Assembly: GCA_024640385.1 (NCBI GenBank)
Contig: JAHEFC010000101.1
Coordinates: forward strand, 1-11,055
Length of the DNA: 11,055 bases
Reading direction: 5' to 3'
Source: Sphingobacteriales bacterium
GTDB lineage: Bacteria; Bacteroidota; Bacteroidia; Chitinophagales; Chitinophagaceae
The translations under genes and the position numbers were made by a program. Positions 1 through 7,045 of the stretch are shown here, in pieces. Within the stretch, counting starts at the first letter, position 1, and every line of letters starts with the position of its first letter. The notes under the pieces are model-generated. The model ran no database searches and was not told the DNA's origin. It worked only from the letters and a program-made list of their open reading frames with translations.

Positions 1-37
1 CGCTTAATTTTTTGATCTTAGTAATAACTTTTTAGCA

Positions 38-793
38 TTAGTTTGATTTTTCCATCATATCCCACAACCTGCTCAGGTCAGGATTCAGGATGATCTCAGT
101 ACGCCTGTTTCTGGCTTTATTCTCATCAGTGGTGTTTTCTATTACCGGGTTGTATTTACTCCGGCCTGCTGCAGTAAGTCTGCCTGGGTCAATGCCGTAC
201 ATATCCCTGAATATCCTGACCACGGTATTGGCTCTTTCAGTACTCAAAGACCAATTGTCCTTGTACCCCTTTCCCACTCCATCAGTATCTGTATTCCCCA
301 CAACATAAATTTTAACCTTGGGGTAATCCTGAACAACATCCGCCACGATCTTCAATGCTTCTACTCCTTCTTTATTCAATGTGACACTGCCACTGGGGAA
401 TAATAGTTTGTCGGCCAACGAAATATAAACAAGGCCATTTTTATAATATACGTCCACTCCGGCATCATCGAACTTTTTCAAAGCCTCTTCTGCACTGCTC
501 CGGATCTGCTTTAAAGAAGTTCCCTGTTCTGCAAGTGCAGCATTCAGGTTTTCCACTTTTTGTTTAAGTTCCTGCTCCACAAGCCGGCATCTTTCTGCTT
601 CTTTACTATACTGGATGTTTTCTTCTTTCAGCTCGCTGATCATTTTATCTTTTTCAGCGATCTGTTTTTCCTGGCTGGCCATTTGGCTGTTCAATTGCGC
701 TACCTGGTCATTCACTGTTTTGTATTTCTTACTCGAAACACATGAGGCCAGGGAGATTACTGCTGCAACTGTTATCAGAATGATTGTCTTCAT
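38..793 (-). CDS. OmpA-family coiled-coil lipoprotein
   Basis: This 251-residue protein is predicted to be an envelope lipoprotein that links a membrane to peptidoglycan. The N-terminus (MKTIILITVAAVISLASC) is a lipoprotein signal with lipobox L-A-S-C, so Cys18 should be the lipidated residue. Residues about 25-110 are rich in Gln, Glu, Lys and Leu and look like a long coiled coil, a spacer seen in many Bacteroidota OmpA lipoproteins. Residues about 118-237 form an OmpA-like domain. It keeps G-N-T-D (Asp169) and L-S-T-E-R-A (Arg187), which match the two residues that bind diaminopimelate in E. coli OmpA, and the closing N-R-R-T-E-I. It is the last gene of the cluster, 114 bases after the OmpA fusion gene and beyond a stem-loop. 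The leader is A-rich without a Shine-Dalgarno sequence. The family call is firm; a specific job in sulfatase biology is not shown. Confidence 0.92.
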   Translation of the reverse strand: MKTIILITVAAVISLASCVSSKKYKTVNDQVAQLNSQMASQEKQIAEKDKMISELKEENIQYSKEAERCRLVEQELKQKVENLNAALAEQGTSLKQIRSSAEEALKKFDDAGVDVYYKNGLVYISLADKLLFPSGSVTLNKEGVEALKIVADVVQDYPKVKIYVVGNTDTDGVGKGYKDNWSLSTERANTVVRIFRDMYGIDPGRLTAAGRSKYNPVIENTTDENKARNRRTEIILNPDLSRLWDMMEKSN

Positions 794-907
794 TGTTTTT
801 ATTTTAATAGATATTTCTCTACGCTAATTGACTTTCTGATTTGATTAGTTAGAGTCGGGAGAAAATCAATAGCTGTTTTCTCACCGACTTTAACCAAACA
901 ACAAAAA
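794..907 (-). promoter_or_regulatory. Intergenic gap before the OmpA lipoprotein gene
   Basis: This 114-base gap is the longest in the window. Its distal part holds the stem-loop listed separately. Its proximal part is AT-rich and runs into an A-rich leader just before the ATG at 793. I looked for the Bacteroidota -7 element TAnnTTTG on the minus strand and did not find a clean copy. A promoter here is therefore possible but unsupported, and the lipoprotein gene may be read from the upstream operon. Confidence 0.3.
853..889 (-). terminator. Stem-loop, possible terminator or processing site
   Basis: Positions 853-865 (agtcgggagaaaa) pair with 876-889 (ttttctcaccgact). The stem has 13 pairs, one bulged base at 883, and a loop of about 10 bases. 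It begins about 19 bases past the stop codon of the OmpA fusion gene, where an end-of-gene hairpin would sit. On the minus strand the bases after the stem read ctctaactaatc, which is not a good T tract, so a classical intrinsic terminator is doubtful. It could instead be a partial terminator or a 3'-end protecting structure that lowers expression of the last gene. Confidence 0.45.
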
Positions 908-2596
908 CTACTGTGACACTTTAACAACTGTTCTCCTGCTTTGAGCCCGGCCCTCTTCTTTACTATTGTCTCCAATTGGATACTGCTCGCCAAAACCAAT
1001 GGCATTGAGTCTGCTTTTATCAATCCCTTTTGATACCAGGTAGGCCACAGAATTATTGGCTCGCTTCTCAGAAAGGGTCTGGTTGTACTTGGCATCCCCC
1101 AGTGTACTGGTATGTCCTTCCAGTATTATATTGATATCTGGATTATTCGTAAGAAAGGCAACCACCTTGTCAAGATTGGCTTTGTCTTCTGCATTCAGAG
1201 TGGCCTCTTCGCGCTTGTAATACAGGATCAATTCAGGACATCCCAGGTTACCAGCGATACCAGCAACTTTCGGACACCTGTCATTTTCATCATTGATGCC
1301 ATCACCATCCGTATCGGGAATCGGGCAGCCTTCATACTTAGCTGTACCTGCAACAGTTGGGCATTTATCATTTTCATCATTGATACCATCACCATCAGTA
1401 TCCGGAACAGGGCAACCATTATATTTAGCAGTACCAGCAACGGTTGGGCATTTATCATTTTCATCATTGATGCCATCACCATCGGTATCAGGCACAGGGC
1501 AACCACCATACTTTTCTGTACCGGCCTGGGTGGGACATTTATCATTTGCATCAGCAATCCCATCATTGTCAGTATCCACAATTACAGGAACCATCGGAGC
1601 AGCGGCCTGGGCCTTTGCTTTCATTTCAGCTTCCAGTTTCTTTTTGTTTAAATAGGTAAATGTGACAGAAAGCCTGAACATATTTGATTTGGCATTATTA
1701 TCTCCGGTAATGATGCCGCCGTAATCTGCGTATGCTCCTAAAAATGGCAGCAACTGGTAACCAAGACCAGCTCCTCCGCCAAGGATGGACATCGTATTAT
1801 CATCTTTCACACCATCAGCCGATGTCTGGCCACCCTGCTGGAAACGAAGGTTTCCAACTACCCAAAATTTTGGCGTGAAGTTGTGGGAAAGATGGTTTTC
1901 AATAATGAATAATGGTGCCTGAGTAACCTTTTCCACCTGTGTAGATCCGGGAACAGGATTCCTGGAAGGATCATTATTTGCACCAAAAAAGCTGATGGAT
2001 GGCGCTATTTCCAGCCAGGTTGCATGGGCACGGTTATTATTCAAAGGTATTGCCATAGGAACCAGGAACTGAAAAGTTCCCCGGTTGGTACCCAGGTTAA
2101 ATAACTTACTGGATTCATAGCTGCCGGAATACCAGTATCGGGCTTCTCCAAATACAGAAAACCGCATGGGAGCTTTTGCAAATTCCACCGCATTTAACGC
2201 AGGCGCACCAAACAATCCAAGTTTGAAGCCAACAAAACCATCCGAAAAACCGCTGGCATCTAAGCTGGTCTTTGGAAATGGAAAGGATGGCGGCACCTTG
2301 GTAGCAGATGCGGTGGCACTGCCGGGCGTAACAACCGCAATCACCTGGGCAATCCTGCCGCCTATAGAGAAAGTATGAAATAGCCCGATCGGGAAAACAT
2401 CTACATCAATATCTGCACCCGGAACGAGGGCGGAACCGGCAGGGATGATGTTCTGGTTCATGCTTAACCACTTGGCGCTGATGCCGGATACATTTTTTGG
2501 CGCCAGTAAATAGGCACGGGGTCCATCGCCTTGTGCGAATATCGACGTGGACAAAAGAAAACAGATAATTAAAAATGAAATTGTTGCTTTATTCAT
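908..2596 (-). CDS. Outer-membrane barrel / TSP3 repeat / OmpA fusion protein
   Basis: This 562-residue envelope protein has three parts. Residues 1-22 are a signal peptide ending in I-F-A-Q. Residues about 23-316 form a beta-rich segment that starts G-P-R-A-Y-L-L and contains S-L-D-A-S-G-F-S-D (111-119). It resembles the Phenol_MetA_deg or 'transporter' barrels, so I infer an outer-membrane beta-barrel. After a short Lys/Ala-rich helical linker (about 318-334) come four 29-residue thrombospondin type-3 repeats (341-456), each D-T-D-x-D-G-I-x-D with two Cys, probably binding calcium. Residues about 457-562 are an OmpA-like domain with L-S-E-K-R-A (Arg512) and S-R-R-T. The usual Asp of the G-H-T-D motif is Ser497, so peptidoglycan binding may be weak or altered. 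The gene follows sulfatase 1 by 55 bases. The barrel assignment is less sure than the repeats and the OmpA domain. Confidence 0.9.
   Translation of the reverse strand: MNKATISFLIICFLLSTSIFAQGDGPRAYLLAPKNVSGISAKWLSMNQNIIPAGSALVPGADIDVDVFPIGLFHTFSIGGRIAQVIAVVTPGSATASATKVPPSFPFPKTSLDASGFSDGFVGFKLGLFGAPALNAVEFAKAPMRFSVFGEARYWYSGSYESSKLFNLGTNRGTFQFLVPMAIPLNNNRAHATWLEIAPSISFFGANNDPSRNPVPGSTQVEKVTQAPLFIIENHLSHNFTPKFWVVGNLRFQQGGQTSADGVKDDNTMSILGGGAGLGYQLLPFLGAYADYGGIITGDNNAKSNMFRLSVTFTYLNKKKLEAEMKAKAQAAAPMVPVIVDTDNDGIADANDKCPTQAGTEKYGGCPVPDTDGDGINDENDKCPTVAGTAKYNGCPVPDTDGDGINDENDKCPTVAGTAKYEGCPIPDTDGDGINDENDRCPKVAGIAGNLGCPELILYYKREEATLNAEDKANLDKVVAFLTNNPDINIILEGHTSTLGDAKYNQTLSEKRANNSVAYLVSKGIDKSRLNAIGFGEQYPIGDNSKEEGRAQSRRTVVKVSQ
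1229..1576 (-). repeat. Four tandem 87-base units encoding TSP3 repeats
   Basis: Four in-frame 87-base units lie at 1490-1576, 1403-1489, 1316-1402 and 1229-1315. They encode the 29-residue thrombospondin type-3 repeats of the OmpA fusion protein. By hand alignment the second and third units differ at about 12 of 87 positions, while the first and fourth are more diverged. The middle units also share a run of nearly 30 identical bases over the Asp-rich calcium loop. This suggests unit duplication, and copy number may vary between strains. Confidence 0.9.
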
Positions 2597-2651
2597 TTTC
2601 GTTGTTTTTATGATCGGGTTAATTTCAAAAATTGTTTAATAATATCCTTCG

Positions 2652-5057
2652 CTATTTCAACTCAATCACTACTTTATCCAGTTTACCTGTAAACGCAAAT
2701 GGCGATTCATACAGATGACTGATCTGTGTTGGGTTTCTGCCTATCAAAATGCCATAGCCGGTTGTTGAACTGTATTGTGCAGCCATCTTCACGTCTTTTA
2801 CACTACCCACGAGTTTATCATCAATAAAAATGTCTACATCTCCTGAAAAGAAATCTGGTTTCAACGATTTTTGCTTCATGGTATAATGCACCTTGAATTG
2901 GTGCTTACCGGGCGAAACCGAAACATTGGAAGAAACCGGGAATTCCTGCATGTTGAGGTAATTGTGGACATAGTAGAGTTTTCCACCTTTGATGAACAAA
3001 GTCCATCCACCAAATTCGGTCCCGGAAGAAGCCATAACACCTTGTACACCACCTGCCGGTATTTCTGCATACGCGGTAATGGTATGGCTCTGACTCATCA
3101 GGTTAGGGAATGTTAATGGATGCAGGTTTGATGTTCCTGGGTACAGCGTATAAGATGGTTTTACAATGGCAGCCACTGGCCGTGATGGATCAGCTACCCT
3201 TTCATACCTGCGGTCATCTAGGGGCAATACATTGTATTTTTTTGCCTCACCCCACCACAGGTCAATCAGTTCTTTAAGTTTGGCCGGTTCTTTTTGAGCA
3301 AGGTCATTGGATTCCGTAAAATCAATGTCGCTGTGGTATAATTCCCAAACATCCTGAGCATAAGGCTGCCCTTGCTTATGGAGGCAAACTGCTTTCCAGC
3401 CATCCGCCCAGATGGCACGACTTCCCAGCATTTCGTAATACTGAATTTTTTTGTGGGTGGGTTCATTTGCATTGGCAAAGGTGTAGGCCATGCTTACACC
3501 TGGCAACGGCATCTGATCGATCCCATTTACTTTTTCCGGGGCAGGTAATTGGGCTGCCTCCAATAATGTTGGAACGATATCTACCATGTGGTGATATTGT
3601 GTTCTCATAGTACCTGCGTCCTTGATCTTCGCTGGCCAGGATATGATTAAAGGATCTGTATTGCCACCAGCATGTGTATCCTGTTTCCAGCGTTTGAGTG
3701 GAGAGTTACCGGCCATTGACCATTCTTTGGGATAGTGCGGATCCGATTCGGGACCGCCCAATTTATCCAGTTGTGTCAACATTTCTTCAGCACTCTGCGG
3801 TGTGTAGTTTCTATAGCGGTCAGTATTAGCGGTTCCATTTTCTCCTTCCCTGGATGCACCATTGTCCGAGGTTACAATGACTATAGTATTATCACGAATC
3901 TTCATTTCTTCCAACGCTGCCATGAGTCGGCCAATTTGCGCATCGGCATGGTCAAGGAACCCTGCAAATACCTGCTGTAGACGTGCATATACTTTCTTTT
4001 CTGCAGGAGACAGTGAATTCCATGCACGTGCTCCTTCATTGGGTGGAGGAAGCACAGCATCTTTAGGGATTATACCAATTGCTTTCTGTTTTTCAAAAAT
4101 TTGCTGACGGGCAACATCCCAACCTTCATCAAATTTCCCATTGTACTTATCAACATATGATTTCGGTGCATGCAATGGGGCATGTGCGGCACCCAGGGCA
4201 AAATAAGTAAAGAAGGGCTTGCCTGTGTTGGATTGCTGCTGATCACGAATGGCAGCTATTGCTTTTTCTGTTAAGTCCTCAGATAAATGCTGCCCTTTTT
4301 TATAACCATTATCGATGGCATGATTATCCTGCATCAACAAGGGAGACCACTGATCTGTTTCTCCCCCGAGGAAACCATAAAAAGTTTCAAAACCCTGTCC
4401 TAATGGCCAGCGGTCCATTGGGCCTGCTACAGTATAAGCTGTGTAAGGCGTAAGATGCCATTTGCCAAATGCCATCGTATTATATCCGTTATCTTTTAAA
4501 GTCTCAGAGATAAATGCAGCGCTTTTGGGTACACTGCCCCAATTGCCGGGATAACCTGTAGCAGCTTCCGTAATAGCTGCCATACCCACAGAATGGTGAT
4601 TACGCCCCGTAAGCAAAGCAACCCGGGAAGGTGAACACAAAGCGGTAGTATGAAAGTTGGTGTATTTGATACCCTGCCGCGCAATCATGTCAATGTTAGG
4701 GGTTTCAATTAAGCCACCATAACATCCCAATTGTCCATAACCCACATCATCCAATAACACAACAATGATATTGGGCGCGCCTGCTGGTGCTTCCAGGGGC
4801 ATGGCAGGACCAAAATCTGGTGTGGAGGTCTGGTAAGTACTATCAATTTTACCTTTATACTCCGACCCATTATATGGTAGTATTAGTCTGCGTTGATCAA
4901 TATCATTAGATTCAGCAGAAGTTTCAGTTGGCTGGTTATTATTTGCAGGCTTATTGCTGTTACAGGCCGAAAAAAATAATGTGGAGGACACCAGTGCCAG
5001 AAATCCACATAAACCTGCAATGTAATTTTTCATCTTGACTGAATTGATTGCTGCCAT
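2652..5057 (-). CDS. Lipoprotein arylsulfatase 1 (type I sulfatase, PAS/AtsA-like)
   Basis: A sulfate ester hydrolase of 801 residues, predicted to be lipid-anchored in the envelope. The sulfatase core spans about 93-625. It shows the calcium site L-L-D-D-V-G (Asp103, Asp104), the signature C-S-P-S-R (Cys141, converted to formylglycine in this family, and Arg145), G-R-N-H-H, F-G-K-W-H (Lys199, His201), A-A-H-A-P (His292) and S-D-N-G (Asp398, Asn399). A further catalytic Lys is probably Lys455 or Lys458, followed by H-A-G-G. Residues about 635-801 form a beta-rich, LamG-like C-terminal domain ending in F-T-G-K-L-D-K-V. The enzyme is well above the roughly 530 residues of Pseudomonas arylsulfatase and close to the AtsA type. 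The start is uncertain: ATG at 5057, or an internal ATG at 5033 (Met9) that gives a more typical signal M-K-N-Y-I-A-G-L. Either way the lipobox is F-S-A-C with Cys32. No maturation enzyme is encoded in view, and the substrate is unknown. Confidence 0.95.
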   Translation of the reverse strand: MAAINSVKMKNYIAGLCGFLALVSSTLFFSACNSNKPANNNQPTETSAESNDIDQRRLILPYNGSEYKGKIDSTYQTSTPDFGPAMPLEAPAGAPNIIVVLLDDVGYGQLGCYGGLIETPNIDMIARQGIKYTNFHTTALCSPSRVALLTGRNHHSVGMAAITEAATGYPGNWGSVPKSAAFISETLKDNGYNTMAFGKWHLTPYTAYTVAGPMDRWPLGQGFETFYGFLGGETDQWSPLLMQDNHAIDNGYKKGQHLSEDLTEKAIAAIRDQQQSNTGKPFFTYFALGAAHAPLHAPKSYVDKYNGKFDEGWDVARQQIFEKQKAIGIIPKDAVLPPPNEGARAWNSLSPAEKKVYARLQQVFAGFLDHADAQIGRLMAALEEMKIRDNTIVIVTSDNGASREGENGTANTDRYRNYTPQSAEEMLTQLDKLGGPESDPHYPKEWSMAGNSPLKRWKQDTHAGGNTDPLIISWPAKIKDAGTMRTQYHHMVDIVPTLLEAAQLPAPEKVNGIDQMPLPGVSMAYTFANANEPTHKKIQYYEMLGSRAIWADGWKAVCLHKQGQPYAQDVWELYHSDIDFTESNDLAQKEPAKLKELIDLWWGEAKKYNVLPLDDRRYERVADPSRPVAAIVKPSYTLYPGTSNLHPLTFPNLMSQSHTITAYAEIPAGGVQGVMASSGTEFGGWTLFIKGGKLYYVHNYLNMQEFPVSSNVSVSPGKHQFKVHYTMKQKSLKPDFFSGDVDIFIDDKLVGSVKDVKMAAQYSSTTGYGILIGRNPTQISHLYESPFAFTGKLDKVVIELK

Positions 5058-5131
5058 TTAATTATTGTTATGATCCTGTTTCTTACTCATTGTTTGTTGA
5101 TCAATACCACCTTTATGCATCAGCCCATTGC

Positions 5132-5965
5132 CTATTTTTTCGATGGTGGAAACATAGCATTCAGTTGAAATTGCAAAATGACATCGCCCTTGTTGGGTCC
5201 GCTTATCATATATTGAGGTGCAATAAATGCACTTAGGTTTTTGGCAAATGCTTTTCCAAGCGATATTGATAAGGGAACGGAATAACTGGTGTTTTCCCAA
5301 TCAAATAACATGATCGGACTAACTCCAAAAAAGTATCCGTCCCTAAGCACCTTATTAAAAATTGGCTGAAACAACATGAAATTCCTGGAAGACGAGTTAC
5401 TGCTTCCGGCAAAACTGATATACTGCTGAGCAAGTACACCAAACTGAAGTCCTTTTGTTTTTGTATTTAAGATCACACCGGATATTCCGGCACACCATTT
5501 ACCACCACTGATCTGGGAAGGATTCATGGCAGGAATGATCAGCCCGGGACCTATACCCAGCAAACCCCATTTTTGCTTGAACGCAACAACATCAAGGAGA
5601 AATACATCACTTAATCCAGTGGCATCTAATGAAGGTTTTTCCGGGTATGTCTGGCTGATCAAAGGAAGTTCAAGCCTGTATAATGTATAAACCTTTGAGG
5701 GGTCTTTGGATTTAATAAACGGAAGCAACACCGAACCAGTTGGCTGAATAATTCTCGTGGTAAGTGCAATTTGCCTTGCTTGATTTTCTTTCCAGACAAA
5801 ATTAGGCTGAATCTGCAGTTTGGTCACAAACGCCAAAGGGTTTGTAGCATTTGAAGCTGCCGCACCTAATGCAGAATCCGAGGATTTATCCTGGGCTTTT
5901 ATGTTGTAGTTTACAATCATTACGATCAAAGAAAATAGCATGAAGCCTTTTGAACTCAGTCTCAC
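5132..5965 (-). CDS. Predicted outer-membrane barrel, Phenol_MetA_deg/'transporter' type
   Basis: This 277-residue protein has a signal peptide (1-25, ending I-K-A-Q) and then alternating polar and hydrophobic beta strands. N-P-L-A-F-V-T-K-L-Q-I-Q-P-N-F (42-56), R-I-I-Q-P (71-75), S-L-D-A-T-G-L-S-D (112-120) and W-G-L-L-G-I-G-P-G (133-141) match what I recall of proteins annotated as transporter, neuromedin U or Phenol_MetA_deg. Such proteins are presumed outer-membrane channels, but the family's transport role is poorly proven. The start is GTG at 5965, four bases after the stop of the DUF502 gene. An ATG two bases upstream runs straight into TGA, and the next in-frame ATG (5941) would lose the positively charged signal N-terminus, so GTG is preferred. 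Tight spacing suggests translational coupling. A 74-base gap separates it from the sulfatase 1 start at 5057. It shares the S-L-D-A motif with the OmpA fusion barrel. Confidence 0.78.
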   Translation of the reverse strand: MRLSSKGFMLFSLIVMIVNYNIKAQDKSSDSALGAAASNATNPLAFVTKLQIQPNFVWKENQARQIALTTRIIQPTGSVLLPFIKSKDPSKVYTLYRLELPLISQTYPEKPSLDATGLSDVFLLDVVAFKQKWGLLGIGPGLIIPAMNPSQISGGKWCAGISGVILNTKTKGLQFGVLAQQYISFAGSSNSSSRNFMLFQPIFNKVLRDGYFFGVSPIMLFDWENTSYSVPLSISLGKAFAKNLSAFIAPQYMISGPNKGDVILQFQLNAMFPPSKK

Positions 5966-5969
5966 ATAA

Positions 5970-6545
5970 TCAATTTATAATAGACAGGTAACCGCGACCA
6001 AACTGCTTATTGAAATCATGCATTTGTTTCATGGAGATTTCTTGATAACTGATCGCGGTTTTTTTCGTGATCAGCATATCTTTTGGCTCTGTACCTGGGG
6101 CTTTTGCCAGCGCCAGGGTGATCCATTCACCTTTCTCTTCGATGATAAATGCCGGCATATATTGATCGCCCTTTAGCAGCAAAATGGGCTTCCACTGTGT
6201 AGCGGCATTTTCCAAATCCAGTTTTTCAACTGCCATCAGTTTGAGGTGATTGAGCGACGGAACGAACTTTAATATCCATCCCTCCACATGCTTGCGCATA
6301 TCCGCAATAATGTCAATCTGCATCAGGAGACCAAGTACAAAAATGATAGCCAGTATGGCCAGCACTGCCAAAAACGTAAGAGTGAGTTCACCCAACAAAT
6401 GATCCACGCCAAATTTATTGGCAATTGGCGCCAATACTTTTTCAAATATTTTGATGAATTTGTAAACTACATAAATAACGATGGACAGCGGAAGCGCCAG
6501 TGCAATTCCCCGGCCGATGGTCCGCTTTAAAGAAAATGTTGCCAT
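5970..6545 (-). CDS. DUF502 family membrane protein
   Basis: This 191-residue inner-membrane protein has two predicted helices, at about residues 12-30 (G-R-G-I-A-L-A-L-P-L-S-I-V-I-Y) and 53-75. A soluble C-terminal half of about 110 residues follows. The N-terminal G-R-G...L-P-L pattern, the F-V-P-S-L segment after helix 2, and the later P-A-F-I-I-E...G-E-W-I-T-L-A-L run agree with DUF502, the family that includes plant COV1-like proteins. No biochemical activity is known for the family. It has no signal peptide. The start ATG at 6545 has an A-rich leader and lies 27 bases after the DUF2541-like gene. Its TGA stop sits four bases before the GTG of the barrel gene, so the two are probably translated together. 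Its role in a sulfatase operon is unknown; trafficking or envelope organisation would be a guess. Confidence 0.72.
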   Translation of the reverse strand: MATFSLKRTIGRGIALALPLSIVIYVVYKFIKIFEKVLAPIANKFGVDHLLGELTLTFLAVLAILAIIFVLGLLMQIDIIADMRKHVEGWILKFVPSLNHLKLMAVEKLDLENAATQWKPILLLKGDQYMPAFIIEEKGEWITLALAKAPGTEPKDMLITKKTAISYQEISMKQMHDFNKQFGRGYLSIIN

Positions 6546-6572
6546 TAGTATTGCTTTAGACTTATTAAAATT

Positions 6573-7004
6573 CTATTTCATTCCAAACAGCGTCACTTCC
6601 GCTTTGCCGTTCAGGATACCCTTGGTATCAAACCAGAATTCCACGCTTCTTAATTTTCTCTTTCCTCCCTTCAGATCGATCACCCTGCTTTCGCCGTCTT
6701 TTGGAATTTCATTTCTTACATCGATGTTTTCAGGTGCGCCCTTGTCATCGTATGTCACTACCATTCTATGCATATTCAAAGGAGATTTGGTCACCTTGAA
6801 TTTCAACTTCCGGTAAGTATCATGCGGGCCATCTACATGGATCACATCATGATCGCCGTTATGACCTGCTGAAACAGAACCCAGCAAACGCCAGCTATCC
6901 ATTACCCGATCACTTTTATCATTTGACTTGTAGGCATGGGCCATAGTTATCACTGCGATCAGCAGAAGAAAGCTCAAACTGGTGAGCAGGTTATTTTTAT
7001 TCAT
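6573..7004 (-). CDS. Small secreted DUF2541-like protein
   Basis: This 143-residue protein has a clear signal peptide (1-24, M-N-K-N-N-L-L through M-A-H-A). It should therefore be periplasmic or exported. The mature part is beta-rich with W-R-L-L-G (38-42), V-T-Y-D-D-K-G (83-89), I-P-K-D-G-E-S-R-V-I-D-L-K-G-G (100-114) and V-E-F-W-F (121-125). This fits the DUF2541 pattern: W-x-x-L-G at the start, a V-x-Y strand, and a G-E-x-R-x-I-D-L-x-G core. The family has no known function and probably folds as a beta-sandwich. It lies between sulfatase 2 (41 bases upstream) and the DUF502 gene (27 bases downstream), which argues for co-transcription. The family match is from memory of the motif, not from a search. 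Confidence 0.7.
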   Translation of the reverse strand: MNKNNLLTSLSFLLLIAVITMAHAYKSNDKSDRVMDSWRLLGSVSAGHNGDHDVIHVDGPHDTYRKLKFKVTKSPLNMHRMVVTYDDKGAPENIDVRNEIPKDGESRVIDLKGGKRKLRSVEFWFDTKGILNGKAEVTLFGMK

Positions 7005-7045
7005 GGTATATTATTTTAAAATTTTTACTGGCTATATTTTCTGTT

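Noticed and set aside
799..1095. 98-residue minus-strand frame overlapping the end of the OmpA fusion gene
   Set aside because: It lies out of frame within a confident OmpA-domain coding region and runs through the stem-loop gap with no recognisable protein features.
1229..1576. Regularly spaced repeats that could suggest a CRISPR array
   Set aside because: The units are directly adjacent 87-base coding repeats without unique spacers, and they encode in-frame thrombospondin type-3 repeats.
1112..1655. Long open frames on the plus strand across the tandem repeats
   Set aside because: They are antisense to the TSP3 repeats of the OmpA fusion gene. The 87-base period keeps other frames open, and the translations are low-complexity without recognisable domains.
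2597..2651. Possible promoter between sulfatase 1 and the OmpA fusion gene
   Set aside because: No TAnnTTTG -7 element with a -33 TTG was found on the minus strand; the gap is short and fits operon read-through.
5097..5104. ttgatcaa palindrome upstream of sulfatase 1
   Set aside because: Only eight bases with no extension or second copy nearby, so there is no support for a regulator site.
7005..7045. AT-rich palindrome (attttaaaat) in the gap after sulfatase 2
   Set aside because: Short A/T palindromes are expected by chance in AT-rich gaps; there is no GC stem, so it is not a credible terminator or operator.
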